A stretch of DNA of 6,346 nt from an uncultured Clostridia bacterium (GCA_947629215.1 CANRCU010000138.1:1-6346); one strand, 5' to 3'; counted from the first letter of the stretch, positions 1-6,145 are shown. Notes: generated by a model from the sequence alone, not told the origin. Made by a program: numbers and translations.

Positions 1-25
1 TAAATGCTACCATATTTTGTTTCTT

Positions 26-66
26 AAAGTAAATGCAATTTTAAATTACACTGTTGCATTTACTTT
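26..66. repeat. Perfect 13-bp inverted repeat, possible terminator or operator
   Basis: The arm AAAGTAAATGCAA (26-38) is exactly complementary to TTGCATTTACTTT (54-66), leaving a 15-nt loop. The heptamer TAAATGC of the left arm also occurs at 1-7. The stem is AT-rich and neither strand has a clear T-run beyond it, so it is not a textbook intrinsic terminator. It lies about 47 bp upstream of the -35 box of the diguanylate cyclase gene. It could end a gene lying left of the window, or bind a dimeric regulator. The pairing is directly visible; any function is inference. Confidence 0.6.
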
Positions 67-112
67 GAAAATTTACACAATAAACTTTTTAATACTTTTT
101 CATAAAAAAACA

Positions 113-141
113 TTTACATTTTATAGTTTTTTTATTATAAT
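113..141 (+). promoter_or_regulatory. SigA-type promoter of the GGDEF gene
   Basis: The -35 box TTTACA (113-118) and the -10 box TATAAT (136-141) are separated by exactly 17 bp in a T-rich spacer. Transcription should begin near 148, giving a leader of about 95 nt before the GTG start at 243. The -10 is a perfect consensus and the -35 has one mismatch to TTGACA. No other promoter-like pair of this quality is seen in 1-242. Expression is probably vegetative and fairly strong. Confidence 0.75.
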
Positions 142-155
142 ATAAAGTATAGGAA

Positions 156-190
156 CTTGAAACGCTCGTCAACTTCCAACGTTTCGTAAG
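156..190 (+). other. Possible leader hairpin upstream of the GGDEF gene
   Basis: In the transcribed leader, CTTGAAACG (156-164) can pair with CGTTTC-gt-AAG (180-190), giving nine pairs with a 2-nt bulge around a 15-nt loop. It does not show the conserved cores I know for the c-di-GMP-I or c-di-GMP-II riboswitches, no T-run follows, and it lies about 40 nt before the ribosome binding site. Its role is unknown and it may be chance pairing. Confidence 0.3.
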
Positions 191-230
191 TATTTGGTAA
201 TAAATTTTGACATTATTTTCAATGAAAGAC

Positions 231-245
231 AGGTGATGCTGTGTG
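231..245 (+). promoter_or_regulatory. Ribosome binding site and GTG start of the GGDEF gene
   Basis: AGGTGA (231-236) stands 6 nt before GTG at 243. This decides the start. The overlapping GTG at 241 is followed at once by TGA, and no better ATG with a Shine-Dalgarno sequence lies near by. The site is imperfect (AGGTG rather than AGGAGG) and is combined with a GTG start, so translation is probably moderate despite the strong promoter. Confidence 0.65.
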
Positions 246-1994
246 AACAGCTTTGCAACAGCAATTTTAGACAATATGTTTACAGTCAAAACAGGAAATG
301 TTGAATTTTTCAATGTCTTTGGCTCAAAAATACAGCGTTCCCTTTTTGCCTTTGTGGATGAAAACGATCTTCCTATGCTGGAAGATATAATAGAGGAACT
401 TCCGCAAAAAAAACAGAATACCTGTGTTGTAAAAATGCGCGACAAAAACGGCGAGCCGATACTTATGCTGCTTAAAATGAGCATTGTCATGGTTTCGGAA
501 CAAGAATTTATCGAGGCATATTTCATTGATATCCTGCATAATGAGCAACTCTACAACGAAGCTGTTGAAAAATACAGGATCTCGGAGCGGCATCTAATGA
601 ATATGGAAATGCTGTGCTTTGAATATTCTCCGAATACACGAACGATAAACATTTATATGTATTCCCTCAATCAGACAGTTTCTATATTCAACGGGGATTT
701 TTACGAATGGAAACACAATGCACTTGACTCAAACTACATACCCGAAGATCAAATCGAAACATTCAATGCTTTTTGCTTTGATATTGAAAGCTGCAAAGAA
801 AGCTTTACATATAAACTTAAAAGTAAACTGTTCACAAAAGGTGAAATGGTCGAAGAAAACATTATACGCTGTTCTTCGCTCACAACCATACTCGGCAACA
901 CGTTTATTACCGGTACGGTCGCAAGCGTAGTAAACAACTCTACTCTTGGTGTTGAAAATTCGTATATACGCACTTACAAAGACCCCATGACCGGCGTGCT
1001 GAATAAGACGTCTGTTGTACGCTTTATCAAAAACAGGATAACCAACCTGAAACCTAACGAATCTATCGTTATCGCCATACTCGATTTGGACAACTTCAAA
1101 CTTGTCAACGATACCTTCGGACACCTTTACGGTGATAAGGTCATTATAAAATTTGCAAATATCATAAGCAGCACTATCGGCGGACGCGGCATTACAGGTC
1201 GTTTCGGTGGTGATGAGTTTATGATAATGCTTGAAGGCATAAAAGACGAAATGGATCTCAGAAGCGTCCTCCGCGCGATAAGAACAAGTGTTGAAACCGA
1301 ATTTAGGGACATAGGCAACAATATCAGCCTCACGACCTCCATCGGCGCAGCAACATTCCCTAAGGATGCCAAAAATTATGACGAACTTTTCACAAAAGCC
1401 GACTATTGCCTGTATCTTTCAAAAATGCGCGGCAAAAACAGATATGTCATGTTCGACTATATGATAAAAGAACATCACTATCTCAACGACAAACTGATGC
1501 TCAAAAAAGACCATTCATCGCTTGACCGTATCGCCTATGCGCTGCACGTTATAGATATGATACTTACAAATGCAAAGCCGCCTATTTTTGATATTCTTTC
1601 CGCTGTCGGGGAACGTTACAATCTTGGAAGGATCAGGATATACACGGGCAGTGACCTTGAATTGAAATATAACTGGGGCAAACCCACCGAAGAAATTGAG
1701 TTTGAATGTATCTATGAGGATTTTTACCTTGATGCATTCACTGAAAACAAGAATTTTGTTATAAACTATATCTCAAATATCGAGGCTAACTATCCGACGG
1801 TATATAAACATTTGTGCGCAAGCGGCACGCAAGCTGCCGTACAGTATCTTATGGGTAATAAACAACACGTTCACGGTCTTATTTCCTTTGAGATGATAGA
1901 CAGCACAAACCACTGGTCGGACGACGCTATATACAGTTTCACTATCATCGGTCATTTGCTTGAAACCATGGCTTTTGATAAAGGCTTGTTATAA
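243..1994 (+). CDS. Diguanylate cyclase with PAS-like, GGDEF and GAF-like domains
   Basis: This 583-residue protein probably makes cyclic di-GMP from two GTP in the cytoplasm. No signal peptide or membrane segment is visible. Residues about 1-97 and 112-232 look like PAS-type sensor folds joined by a helical linker; this assignment is tentative. The GGDEF domain spans about 243-405. It opens with DPMTG (247-251), followed by DLDNFK (281-286) with the metal-binding Asp281, then N289 and D298 for guanine binding, the active-site loop GGDEF (322-326), and GKNRY (397-401). All catalytic residues are present, so it should be active. The inhibitory I-site, RxxD five residues before GGDEF, is replaced by GGRG, so classic product inhibition is not expected. 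Residues about 424-583 resemble a GAF domain and may bind a ligand or help dimerisation. No EAL or HD-GYP domain follows. The gene stands alone with its own promoter and converges on miaA. The family call is firm; the sensed signal is unknown. Confidence 0.93.
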   Translation: MNSFATAILDNMFTVKTGNVEFFNVFGSKIQRSLFAFVDENDLPMLEDIIEELPQKKQNTCVVKMRDKNGEPILMLLKMSIVMVSEQEFIEAYFIDILHNEQLYNEAVEKYRISERHLMNMEMLCFEYSPNTRTINIYMYSLNQTVSIFNGDFYEWKHNALDSNYIPEDQIETFNAFCFDIESCKESFTYKLKSKLFTKGEMVEENIIRCSSLTTILGNTFITGTVASVVNNSTLGVENSYIRTYKDPMTGVLNKTSVVRFIKNRITNLKPNESIVIAILDLDNFKLVNDTFGHLYGDKVIIKFANIISSTIGGRGITGRFGGDEFMIMLEGIKDEMDLRSVLRAIRTSVETEFRDIGNNISLTTSIGAATFPKDAKNYDELFTKADYCLYLSKMRGKNRYVMFDYMIKEHHYLNDKLMLKKDHSSLDRIAYALHVIDMILTNAKPPIFDILSAVGERYNLGRIRIYTGSDLELKYNWGKPTEEIEFECIYEDFYLDAFTENKNFVINYISNIEANYPTVYKHLCASGTQAAVQYLMGNKQHVHGLISFEMIDSTNHWSDDAIYSFTIIGHLLETMAFDKGLL

Positions 1995-2021
1995 ATTTCA
2001 AATTGTTAATACTTTATAACT

Positions 2022-2059
2022 ACCCAAAAGACCCTGCACGAAAAGCAGGGTCTTTGGGT
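2022..2059. terminator. Hairpin terminator, probably bidirectional, between convergent genes
   Basis: Positions 2022-2037 pair with 2045-2059 over 15 base pairs, broken only by a bulged A at 2026, around a 7-nt loop (ACGAAAA). It fills the 75-bp gap between the stops of the GGDEF gene (1994) and miaA (2070), which face each other. A long T-run is missing on both sides. The outer stem is AAGA/TCTT-rich and flanked by AT-rich DNA. Position and stability make termination in both directions the natural reading. Confidence 0.8.
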
Positions 2060-2069
2060 GTCGAAAAAT

Positions 2070-2993
2070 TTATATCTCCAAGGCAATAAATTTTGCGGCG
2101 TTTTCGGTATCAAATTTATCCATATCAACATATATTGCCTGCGGACACCTGTTTTTAAACCATGTCAGTTGCCTTTTGGCAAAATGGCGGGTGGCTGTCT
2201 TTAAATTGCCGACCGACTCATCAAGACTGCATTCTCCGTTGAAATACGGCACAAATTCCTTATATCCCAAGCCTTGCATAGACACCAGTTGGGGTGAATA
2301 TTTTTTCAGCAGACCTTCAACTTCGTCAAGCAGCCCTTGTTCAAGCATTATATCTATCCGCTTTTCTATACGCTCATAAAGCCTTTTTCTATCCATGTTC
2401 AAAACGAATATCTTTGTGTTATACCTTTCCCTGCGCTGTCTTTCGGCGACATTGTGCGCAGAAATACATCTTCCGTTTATTTTGTAAAACTCTATCGCGC
2501 GAATGACCTTTTTTAAATTATTCATATGTATAGCTTTCGCAGAGTCGGGATCAATATTTTCAAGCATTTTATGCATATATTCTATACCTTTTTCTTCCGC
2601 AAGCCGGTATAATTCTTCTCGGATACTGTTCTCCGCCTGCGGCTGTGAAAAATCATTATCAAAAACAAGCGCATTTATATAAAAACCCGTACCGCCCGCC
2701 ACGATAGGCATTTTCCCTTTTTTATGTATACATTCCATATATTTTTTTGCAAGTTGCTGGAAAATTGCAACATTAAAATCCTCATCGGGGTCAAATTCAT
2801 CTATCAAATAATGCGGTATACCATGCATCTCTTCGGGCGTGATCTTTGCCGTTCCGATATTCATACCTCTGTATACCTGCATACTGTCGGCGGATATTAT
2901 CTCACCGTCTATAAGCTCTGCAAGCCTTACGGATACAGCGGTTTTTCCGCAGGCTGTCGGTCCCGCAATAACAATAAGTTCCGTTTTGCTCAT
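2070..2993 (-). CDS. miaA: tRNA dimethylallyltransferase MiaA
   Basis: MiaA transfers the dimethylallyl group of DMAPP to N6 of adenosine 37 in tRNAs that read codons beginning with U. This is the first step towards ms2i6A and it stabilises codon-anticodon pairing. The 307-residue length is normal for the family. The P-loop is GPTACGKT (11-18). It is followed by SADSMQVYRGMNIGTAK (34-50) with the conserved catalytic Asp36, GGTGFYI (100-106) with the conserved Thr102, NNLKKVIRAIE (158-168), the SMQGLGYKE segment, and the C-terminal RHFAKRQLTWFKNR (268-281). No key residue is missing. Its ATG overlaps the stop of the FMN-binding protein gene by 4 bp, and the Shine-Dalgarno sequence in front is poor, so translation is probably coupled to that gene. 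It is the last gene before the convergent terminator. The mutL and hfq neighbours often seen with miaA are absent here. Confidence 0.97.
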   Translation of the reverse strand: MSKTELIVIAGPTACGKTAVSVRLAELIDGEIISADSMQVYRGMNIGTAKITPEEMHGIPHYLIDEFDPDEDFNVAIFQQLAKKYMECIHKKGKMPIVAGGTGFYINALVFDNDFSQPQAENSIREELYRLAEEKGIEYMHKMLENIDPDSAKAIHMNNLKKVIRAIEFYKINGRCISAHNVAERQRRERYNTKIFVLNMDRKRLYERIEKRIDIMLEQGLLDEVEGLLKKYSPQLVSMQGLGYKEFVPYFNGECSLDESVGNLKTATRHFAKRQLTWFKNRCPQAIYVDMDKFDTENAAKFIALEI

Positions 2994-3460
2994 TTTTCAT
3001 GCACCACTTTACCCGTCATATGCTCTATATCCATTTCAATAAGCTGCACATTATCAAAAAATTTTTGAATAACTTCGTTTGACTCTTCTTCGCTCGGAAA
3101 AAAATTGACGGTCATTTTATAAACTTTTTCATACGCAAGCTCTCTGTCCTCGACAAGCCTTGCGTGTCCGAATGCAATAACGCTTGTAACGGTCCAAGCC
3201 CAATCACCAGGCTTTTTAAAACCTTTATTCCAAACCGTAAAACATACTTTATCACAGGCTTTTAGCGCATCAATCTTATGCCCTGTTTTAGCGCCGTGAA
3301 AATATATTTTTCCGTCGTCATAATAAAAATCCATAGGAATACCGTAGGGATAGCCGTTCTCGCCGATAACGGAAAGCACGCCCCGTGTTTCGCTTTTGAG
3401 TATTTTTACACATTCCTCCGTTGATACGGCTTGTTTTGATCTTCGCATTTTTCTGAACAT
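2990..3460 (-). CDS. NimA/PNPOx-like FMN-binding split-barrel protein
   Basis: A 156-residue protein of the pyridoxamine 5'-phosphate oxidase-related family, close to the NimA nitroimidazole-reductase-like branch. Members are small dimeric beta-barrels that bind FMN, or sometimes haem or F420, and many have unknown substrates. The diagnostic stretch is residues 36-64, with GYPYGIPMDFYY, then DDGKIYFHGA, then TGHKID. A second conserved strand is AFGHARLVED (96-105). His55 in FHGA lies where NimA carries its conserved active-site His. No signal peptide or membrane helix is seen. The ATG at 3460 is preceded by GGAGG (3466-3470 on the complementary strand) 5 nt away, which favours it over the Met at residue 5. 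Its TGA overlaps the miaA start as ATGA. A redox role in an anaerobe is plausible, and nitroimidazole resistance cannot be concluded from sequence alone. The family call is firm; the function is not. Confidence 0.88.
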   Translation of the reverse strand: MFRKMRRSKQAVSTEECVKILKSETRGVLSVIGENGYPYGIPMDFYYDDGKIYFHGAKTGHKIDALKACDKVCFTVWNKGFKKPGDWAWTVTSVIAFGHARLVEDRELAYEKVYKMTVNFFPSEEESNEVIQKFFDNVQLIEMDIEHMTGKVVHEK

Positions 3461-3480
3461 ATTTTCCTCCTATATAAACG

Positions 3481-3503
3481 CAGCCGCTCAAAATAAGCGG
3501 CTG
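3481..3503. terminator. Hairpin between nrdD and the FMN-protein gene
   Basis: CAGCCGCT (3481-3488) pairs perfectly with AGCGGCTG (3496-3503) around the 7-nt loop CAAAATA. It lies just after the nrdD stop, within the 49-bp gap before the next minus-strand gene. In the nrdD direction it is followed by CGTTTATATAGG, a weak T-run that leads straight into the ribosome binding site. The better T-run (CTTTTTAT) lies on the plus-strand side, where no gene ends. It may therefore be a leaky terminator setting the downstream genes below nrdD, an RNA processing or 3'-end stabilising stem, or a block to antisense transcription into nrdD. Confidence 0.6.
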
Positions 3504-3509
3504 TACTTT

Positions 3510-5861
3510 TTATAACGTGTGTTTAACTCTGTCCCTTACTTCCGCCAGTTTGGCATTGTTGAATTTTTCAAGCGAACCGACGAGATAACCCGTTATACGT
3601 CTTATACGCTCTACTCCACCCTCTTGAGCAACATTTCTGCCGCATTTGGGGCAAACGTCGTTTATAATGCCCGTATATCCGCAAACGGGATCTCGGTCTA
3701 CGGGATGATTTATAGAACCGTAACCTATACCCTTTTCTTTCATATAACGGATTATAGACTCAAAAGCCGCAAGGTTCTTTACCGCATCACCGTCCAACTC
3801 CACATAAGATATATGTCCCGCATTTGTAAGAGCATGATACGGCGCCTCTATATCTATTTTCCGCGAAATGCTTATATTGTAATAAACAGGTACGTGGAAA
3901 CTGTTTGTATAATATTCTCTGTCGGTAACGCCTTCGATTATGCCGAAACGCTTTTTGTCAAGGGCAACAAAACGTCCCGAAAGCCCTTCCGCAGGTGTCG
4001 CAAGCAGAGAAAAATTAAGATGTCTTTTTTCCGCTTCTTCGTCCATTCTGTCACGCATATGCTTTATTATCTCATAACCCAAAGCAGCCGAGCGTTCGCT
4101 TTCGCCGTGGTGTTTGCCGGTAAGGGCTTTAAGACATTCCGCAAGACCGATAAAACCAACACTCAAAGTACCGTGTTTAAGCACGCTTTCAAGAGTATCT
4201 TCCTCACCGAGTTTGTCGCTGCCTATCCACACGCCCTGACCCATAAGGAAGGGGAAGTTTTTGACCTTTTTGCTGCACTGTATCTGAAAACGCTCCAAAA
4301 GCTGGTCTACACAAAGGTCTATCTTATCGTCAAGCAGTCGGAAGAAAAGATCCACATTACCTCTTGCAAGAATACCGAGTCTTGGCAGATTTATAGATGT
4401 AAAGCTGAGATTTCCGCGTCCGTAAGTTATCTCGTTGTCGGGGTCGTAGACATTGCCTATAACTCTTGTACGACAGCCCATGCAAGATATTTCCGTTTCG
4501 GGATGACCTTCTTTATAATATTTAAGATTAAACGGCGCATCCTGGAACAGGAAATTCGGGAACAGCCTTTTTGCGCTTACTTTGCAGGCAAGTTTGAAAA
4601 GGTCGTAGTTTACATCTTCTTTATTATAGTTTATGCCCTCTTTTACCCTGAAAATATGTATAGGGAAAATAGGTGTTTCCCCGTTGCCAAGCCCAGCATA
4701 TAATGCAAGCAGCACATTTCTTATGACCATACGTCCCTCGGCGCTTGTATCCGTACCGTAATTTATTGAAGAAAACGGCGTCTGCGCGCCTGCACGTGAG
4801 TTCATTGTATTAAGGTTATGTATAAGGGATTCCATTGCCTGATAAGTTGCCTTATCCGTTTCTTTAACGGCATTTTTATAAGCCTTTTGCTGCGCTTTAT
4901 CAATATATATCTCCTCTATGCCATGCTCTATAAGCATTTTTTTCTCGCATTCCATATAATCGTCATGGTCGGCGATGCGCAGGATCTTTCCCTCATCGGT
5001 AAGTTTTGTATAGATGCTTTCCACTATGTCGTCCGCATCCTCAATATCGCAAAGTATTTCAAGATCCCTTGCCATAAGGCTTTTATAGCGCTTTATAAAT
5101 GATTTTCTTACACCCAAGCCAAGCGCATAATCAAAATTCGGTATACTCTGACCGCCATGCTGGTCATTTTGGTTTGACTGTATCGCAATACAGGCAAGCG
5201 CCGAATAACTTGCAATGTCATTGGGTTCCCTCAAGATACCGTGTCCCGTATTGAAACCATGGTCAAAAAGCTTTATAAGGTCTATCTGCGTACAGGTAGT
5301 TGTCATTGTATAAAAATCTAAGTCATGGATATGTATATCGCCGTTTTTATGCGCCTCGCTGTGTTCGGGTTTCAGCACAAACATCTGATAGAACTGTTTT
5401 GCGCCCTCACTGCCGTATTTCAGCATAGTACCCATGGCGGTATCGCCGTTTACATTGGCATTTTCACGTTTAAGGTCGCTGTCCTTTGCCTCGCTGAAAG
5501 TTATATCATTATATATTTTCATAAGGCGGGTATTTTTTTCTCTTATACGGCTGCGCTCGGCACGGTAAATGATGAAAGCCTTTGCGACCTTATAATGATG
5601 GCGGTTTATAAGCTCTTCCTCAACAAGGTCTTGAACCTGCTCGACCGTAGGGCTTGTATGTATACGCGTAACGGCTGCCTGCAAAACCGAGTCGGCTATA
5701 TCCAGACAATAGCTTTCGGATTTATATTCCCCACAAGCATCAAATGCTTTTCTGACCGCATCGGCAATCTTTATTTTATTGAATACAGCATGTCTTCCGT
5801 CACGCTTAATGATCTCTTTGATCTGTATCTGATGATTTTCCTGTAATACTGATGTCCCCAT
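3510..5861 (-). CDS. nrdD: Anaerobic (class III) ribonucleoside-triphosphate reductase NrdD
   Basis: NrdD reduces ribonucleoside triphosphates to deoxyribonucleotides without oxygen, using a glycyl radical made by the radical-SAM activase NrdG and formate as reductant. The 783 residues begin with an ATP-cone (about 12-100; KRDGRHAVFNKIKIADAV is typical), the allosteric ATP/dATP switch. The catalytic barrel holds C190 in TTTCTQIDL and the SCMGCR motif (C460, C463), whose cysteines form the active site with the thiyl radical. QTPFSSINYGTDTS is the family signature. Near the C-terminus C727, C737 and C740 form most of the zinc site; the position expected to hold a fourth Cys is Asp724. The glycyl radical is Gly758 in RRITGYL. 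The ATG at 5861 has AGGAG (5869-5873) 7 nt before it. The promoter upstream carries two NrdR-like boxes. nrdG is not adjacent: the next gene codes for an FMN-binding protein. The long open frames opposite this gene are shadows. Confidence 0.97.
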   Translation of the reverse strand: MGTSVLQENHQIQIKEIIKRDGRHAVFNKIKIADAVRKAFDACGEYKSESYCLDIADSVLQAAVTRIHTSPTVEQVQDLVEEELINRHHYKVAKAFIIYRAERSRIREKNTRLMKIYNDITFSEAKDSDLKRENANVNGDTAMGTMLKYGSEGAKQFYQMFVLKPEHSEAHKNGDIHIHDLDFYTMTTTCTQIDLIKLFDHGFNTGHGILREPNDIASYSALACIAIQSNQNDQHGGQSIPNFDYALGLGVRKSFIKRYKSLMARDLEILCDIEDADDIVESIYTKLTDEGKILRIADHDDYMECEKKMLIEHGIEEIYIDKAQQKAYKNAVKETDKATYQAMESLIHNLNTMNSRAGAQTPFSSINYGTDTSAEGRMVIRNVLLALYAGLGNGETPIFPIHIFRVKEGINYNKEDVNYDLFKLACKVSAKRLFPNFLFQDAPFNLKYYKEGHPETEISCMGCRTRVIGNVYDPDNEITYGRGNLSFTSINLPRLGILARGNVDLFFRLLDDKIDLCVDQLLERFQIQCSKKVKNFPFLMGQGVWIGSDKLGEEDTLESVLKHGTLSVGFIGLAECLKALTGKHHGESERSAALGYEIIKHMRDRMDEEAEKRHLNFSLLATPAEGLSGRFVALDKKRFGIIEGVTDREYYTNSFHVPVYYNISISRKIDIEAPYHALTNAGHISYVELDGDAVKNLAAFESIIRYMKEKGIGYGSINHPVDRDPVCGYTGIINDVCPKCGRNVAQEGGVERIRRITGYLVGSLEKFNNAKLAEVRDRVKHTL

Positions 5862-5897
5862 GGTAATTCTCCTTTTTTAATAAATCCATACAATTTT

Positions 5898-5913
5898 TTA
5901 CTAAATATAGTAT
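5898..5913 (-). promoter_or_regulatory. Proximal NrdR-like box, just after the nrdD transcription start
   Basis: Read on the plus strand, TTACTAAATATAGTAT fits the NrdR-box consensus as I recall it (acaCwAtATaTwGtgt) at every strongly conserved position (C, A, AT, T, G). Its core ACTAAATATAGT differs from ACTATATATAGT at one base. The outer TACTA/TAGTA arms form a palindrome. It lies about 6-21 nt downstream of the transcription start expected from the -10 box. A second box stands exactly 31 bp away. NrdR itself is not encoded in the window, so this is a prediction from the pattern. Confidence 0.75.
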
Positions 5914-5925
5914 TGTGTGAAAAAT

Positions 5926-5954
5926 ATTATACTACATTTAGTTTTGTTTGTAAA
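5926..5954 (-). promoter_or_regulatory. SigA-type promoter of nrdD
   Basis: On the minus strand the -35 box TTTACA (5954-5949) is followed after 17 bp by the perfect -10 box TATAAT (5931-5926). Transcription should start near 5919, giving a leader of about 57 nt that holds the AGGAG ribosome binding site of nrdD. This leader is too short for a cobalamin or other large riboswitch. The two NrdR-like boxes bracket the start site, so the promoter is strong by itself and probably repressed when dATP is plentiful. Confidence 0.8.
5929..5944 (-). promoter_or_regulatory. Distal NrdR-like box over the nrdD -10 region
   Basis: Plus-strand ATACTACATTTAGTTT has the core ACTACATTTAGT, two mismatches from ACTATATATAGT, and keeps every strongly conserved position of the recalled NrdR consensus. 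It overlaps the upstream end of the -10 box and the -10/-35 spacer, so occupancy would block RNA polymerase. The 15-bp gap to the proximal box puts both on the same face of the helix, three turns apart, as is usual for NrdR operators. Confidence 0.72.
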
Positions 5955-6025
5955 GGTAAATATCGGTACATTAAAAAACTTTGTTGTTAAGGTGTCAATG
6001 ATAGGTTACACTTTTCTCAAGGCAA

Positions 6026-6082
6026 GTTGTCAAGGGTAAGGTGAAGATTTTGCGAAGCAAAATACTACCTGACCTTGACAAC
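6026..6082. repeat. Long imperfect hairpin in the IS 3' non-coding end
   Basis: Three nested stems can be traced: 6026-6035 with 6073-6082 (10 bp, GTTGTCAAGG/CCTTGACAAC), 6039-6042 with 6067-6070 (4 bp), and 6047-6053 with 6057-6063 (7 bp, ATTTTGC/GCAAAAT closed by GAA, which reads TTC on the minus strand). Small internal loops separate them. It lies between the transposase stop and the supposed IS end. On the transposase-sense strand it would fold into a rod of about 57 nt that could stop read-through into nrdD, protect the transcript 3' end, or be part of the element's end structure. Confidence 0.75.
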
Positions 6083-6101
6083 CTCTCAAATGATATAATT
6101 G

Positions 6102-6140
6102 GATCGGGCTTTGGCAGTTTTACTGCTCAAAGCCTTAATC
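6102..6140. terminator. Hairpin just after the transposase stop
   Basis: GGCTTTG (6107-6113) pairs with CAAAGCC (6128-6134) and GCAG (6114-6117) with CTGC (6123-6126). T6127 bulges and the loop is TTTTA. A GAT/ATC closing stem extends it to 6102-6140. It begins 6 nt beyond the transposase stop codon. No T-run follows in the minus direction, so termination is plausible from the position but not from a canonical signal. Confidence 0.55.
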
Positions 6141-6145
6141 ATATT

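Noticed and set aside
148..242. c-di-GMP riboswitch in the cyclase leader
   Set aside because: The leader is short, no P1/P2/P3 arrangement or conserved GEMM core is visible, and only one weak hairpin can be drawn.
89..526. A 145-codon minus-strand open frame over the cyclase promoter and N-terminus
   Set aside because: It overlaps a strong plus-strand promoter and the real cyclase gene. Its low-complexity Ser-rich translation is typical of antisense noise.
2990..3460. Calling the FMN-binding protein a nitroimidazole resistance gene (nim)
   Set aside because: It resembles the NimA branch, but this subfamily is widespread in anaerobes with unknown roles, and sequence alone does not show resistance.
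3519..4703. A 394-codon open frame on the plus strand opposite nrdD
   Set aside because: It lies wholly inside the clearly real nrdD gene, its translation is rich in Phe, Tyr, Ile and Arg without recognisable motifs, and no ribosome binding site or promoter supports it. It is a shadow of nrdD codon bias.
5325..5846. A 173-codon plus-strand open frame opposite the nrdD 5' region
   Set aside because: It is fully antisense to the conserved NrdD N-terminus, with no family resemblance or translation signal of its own.
5862..5919. Cobalamin riboswitch upstream of nrdD
   Set aside because: The leader of about 57 nt is far too short and lacks a B12 box. Control by NrdR boxes explains the region better, and a class III enzyme does not need cobalamin.
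5993..6140. CRISPR array or attachment site at the right edge
   Set aside because: The repeats here are inverted, single-copy hairpins with no regularly spaced direct repeats, and the flanking transposase end explains the region.
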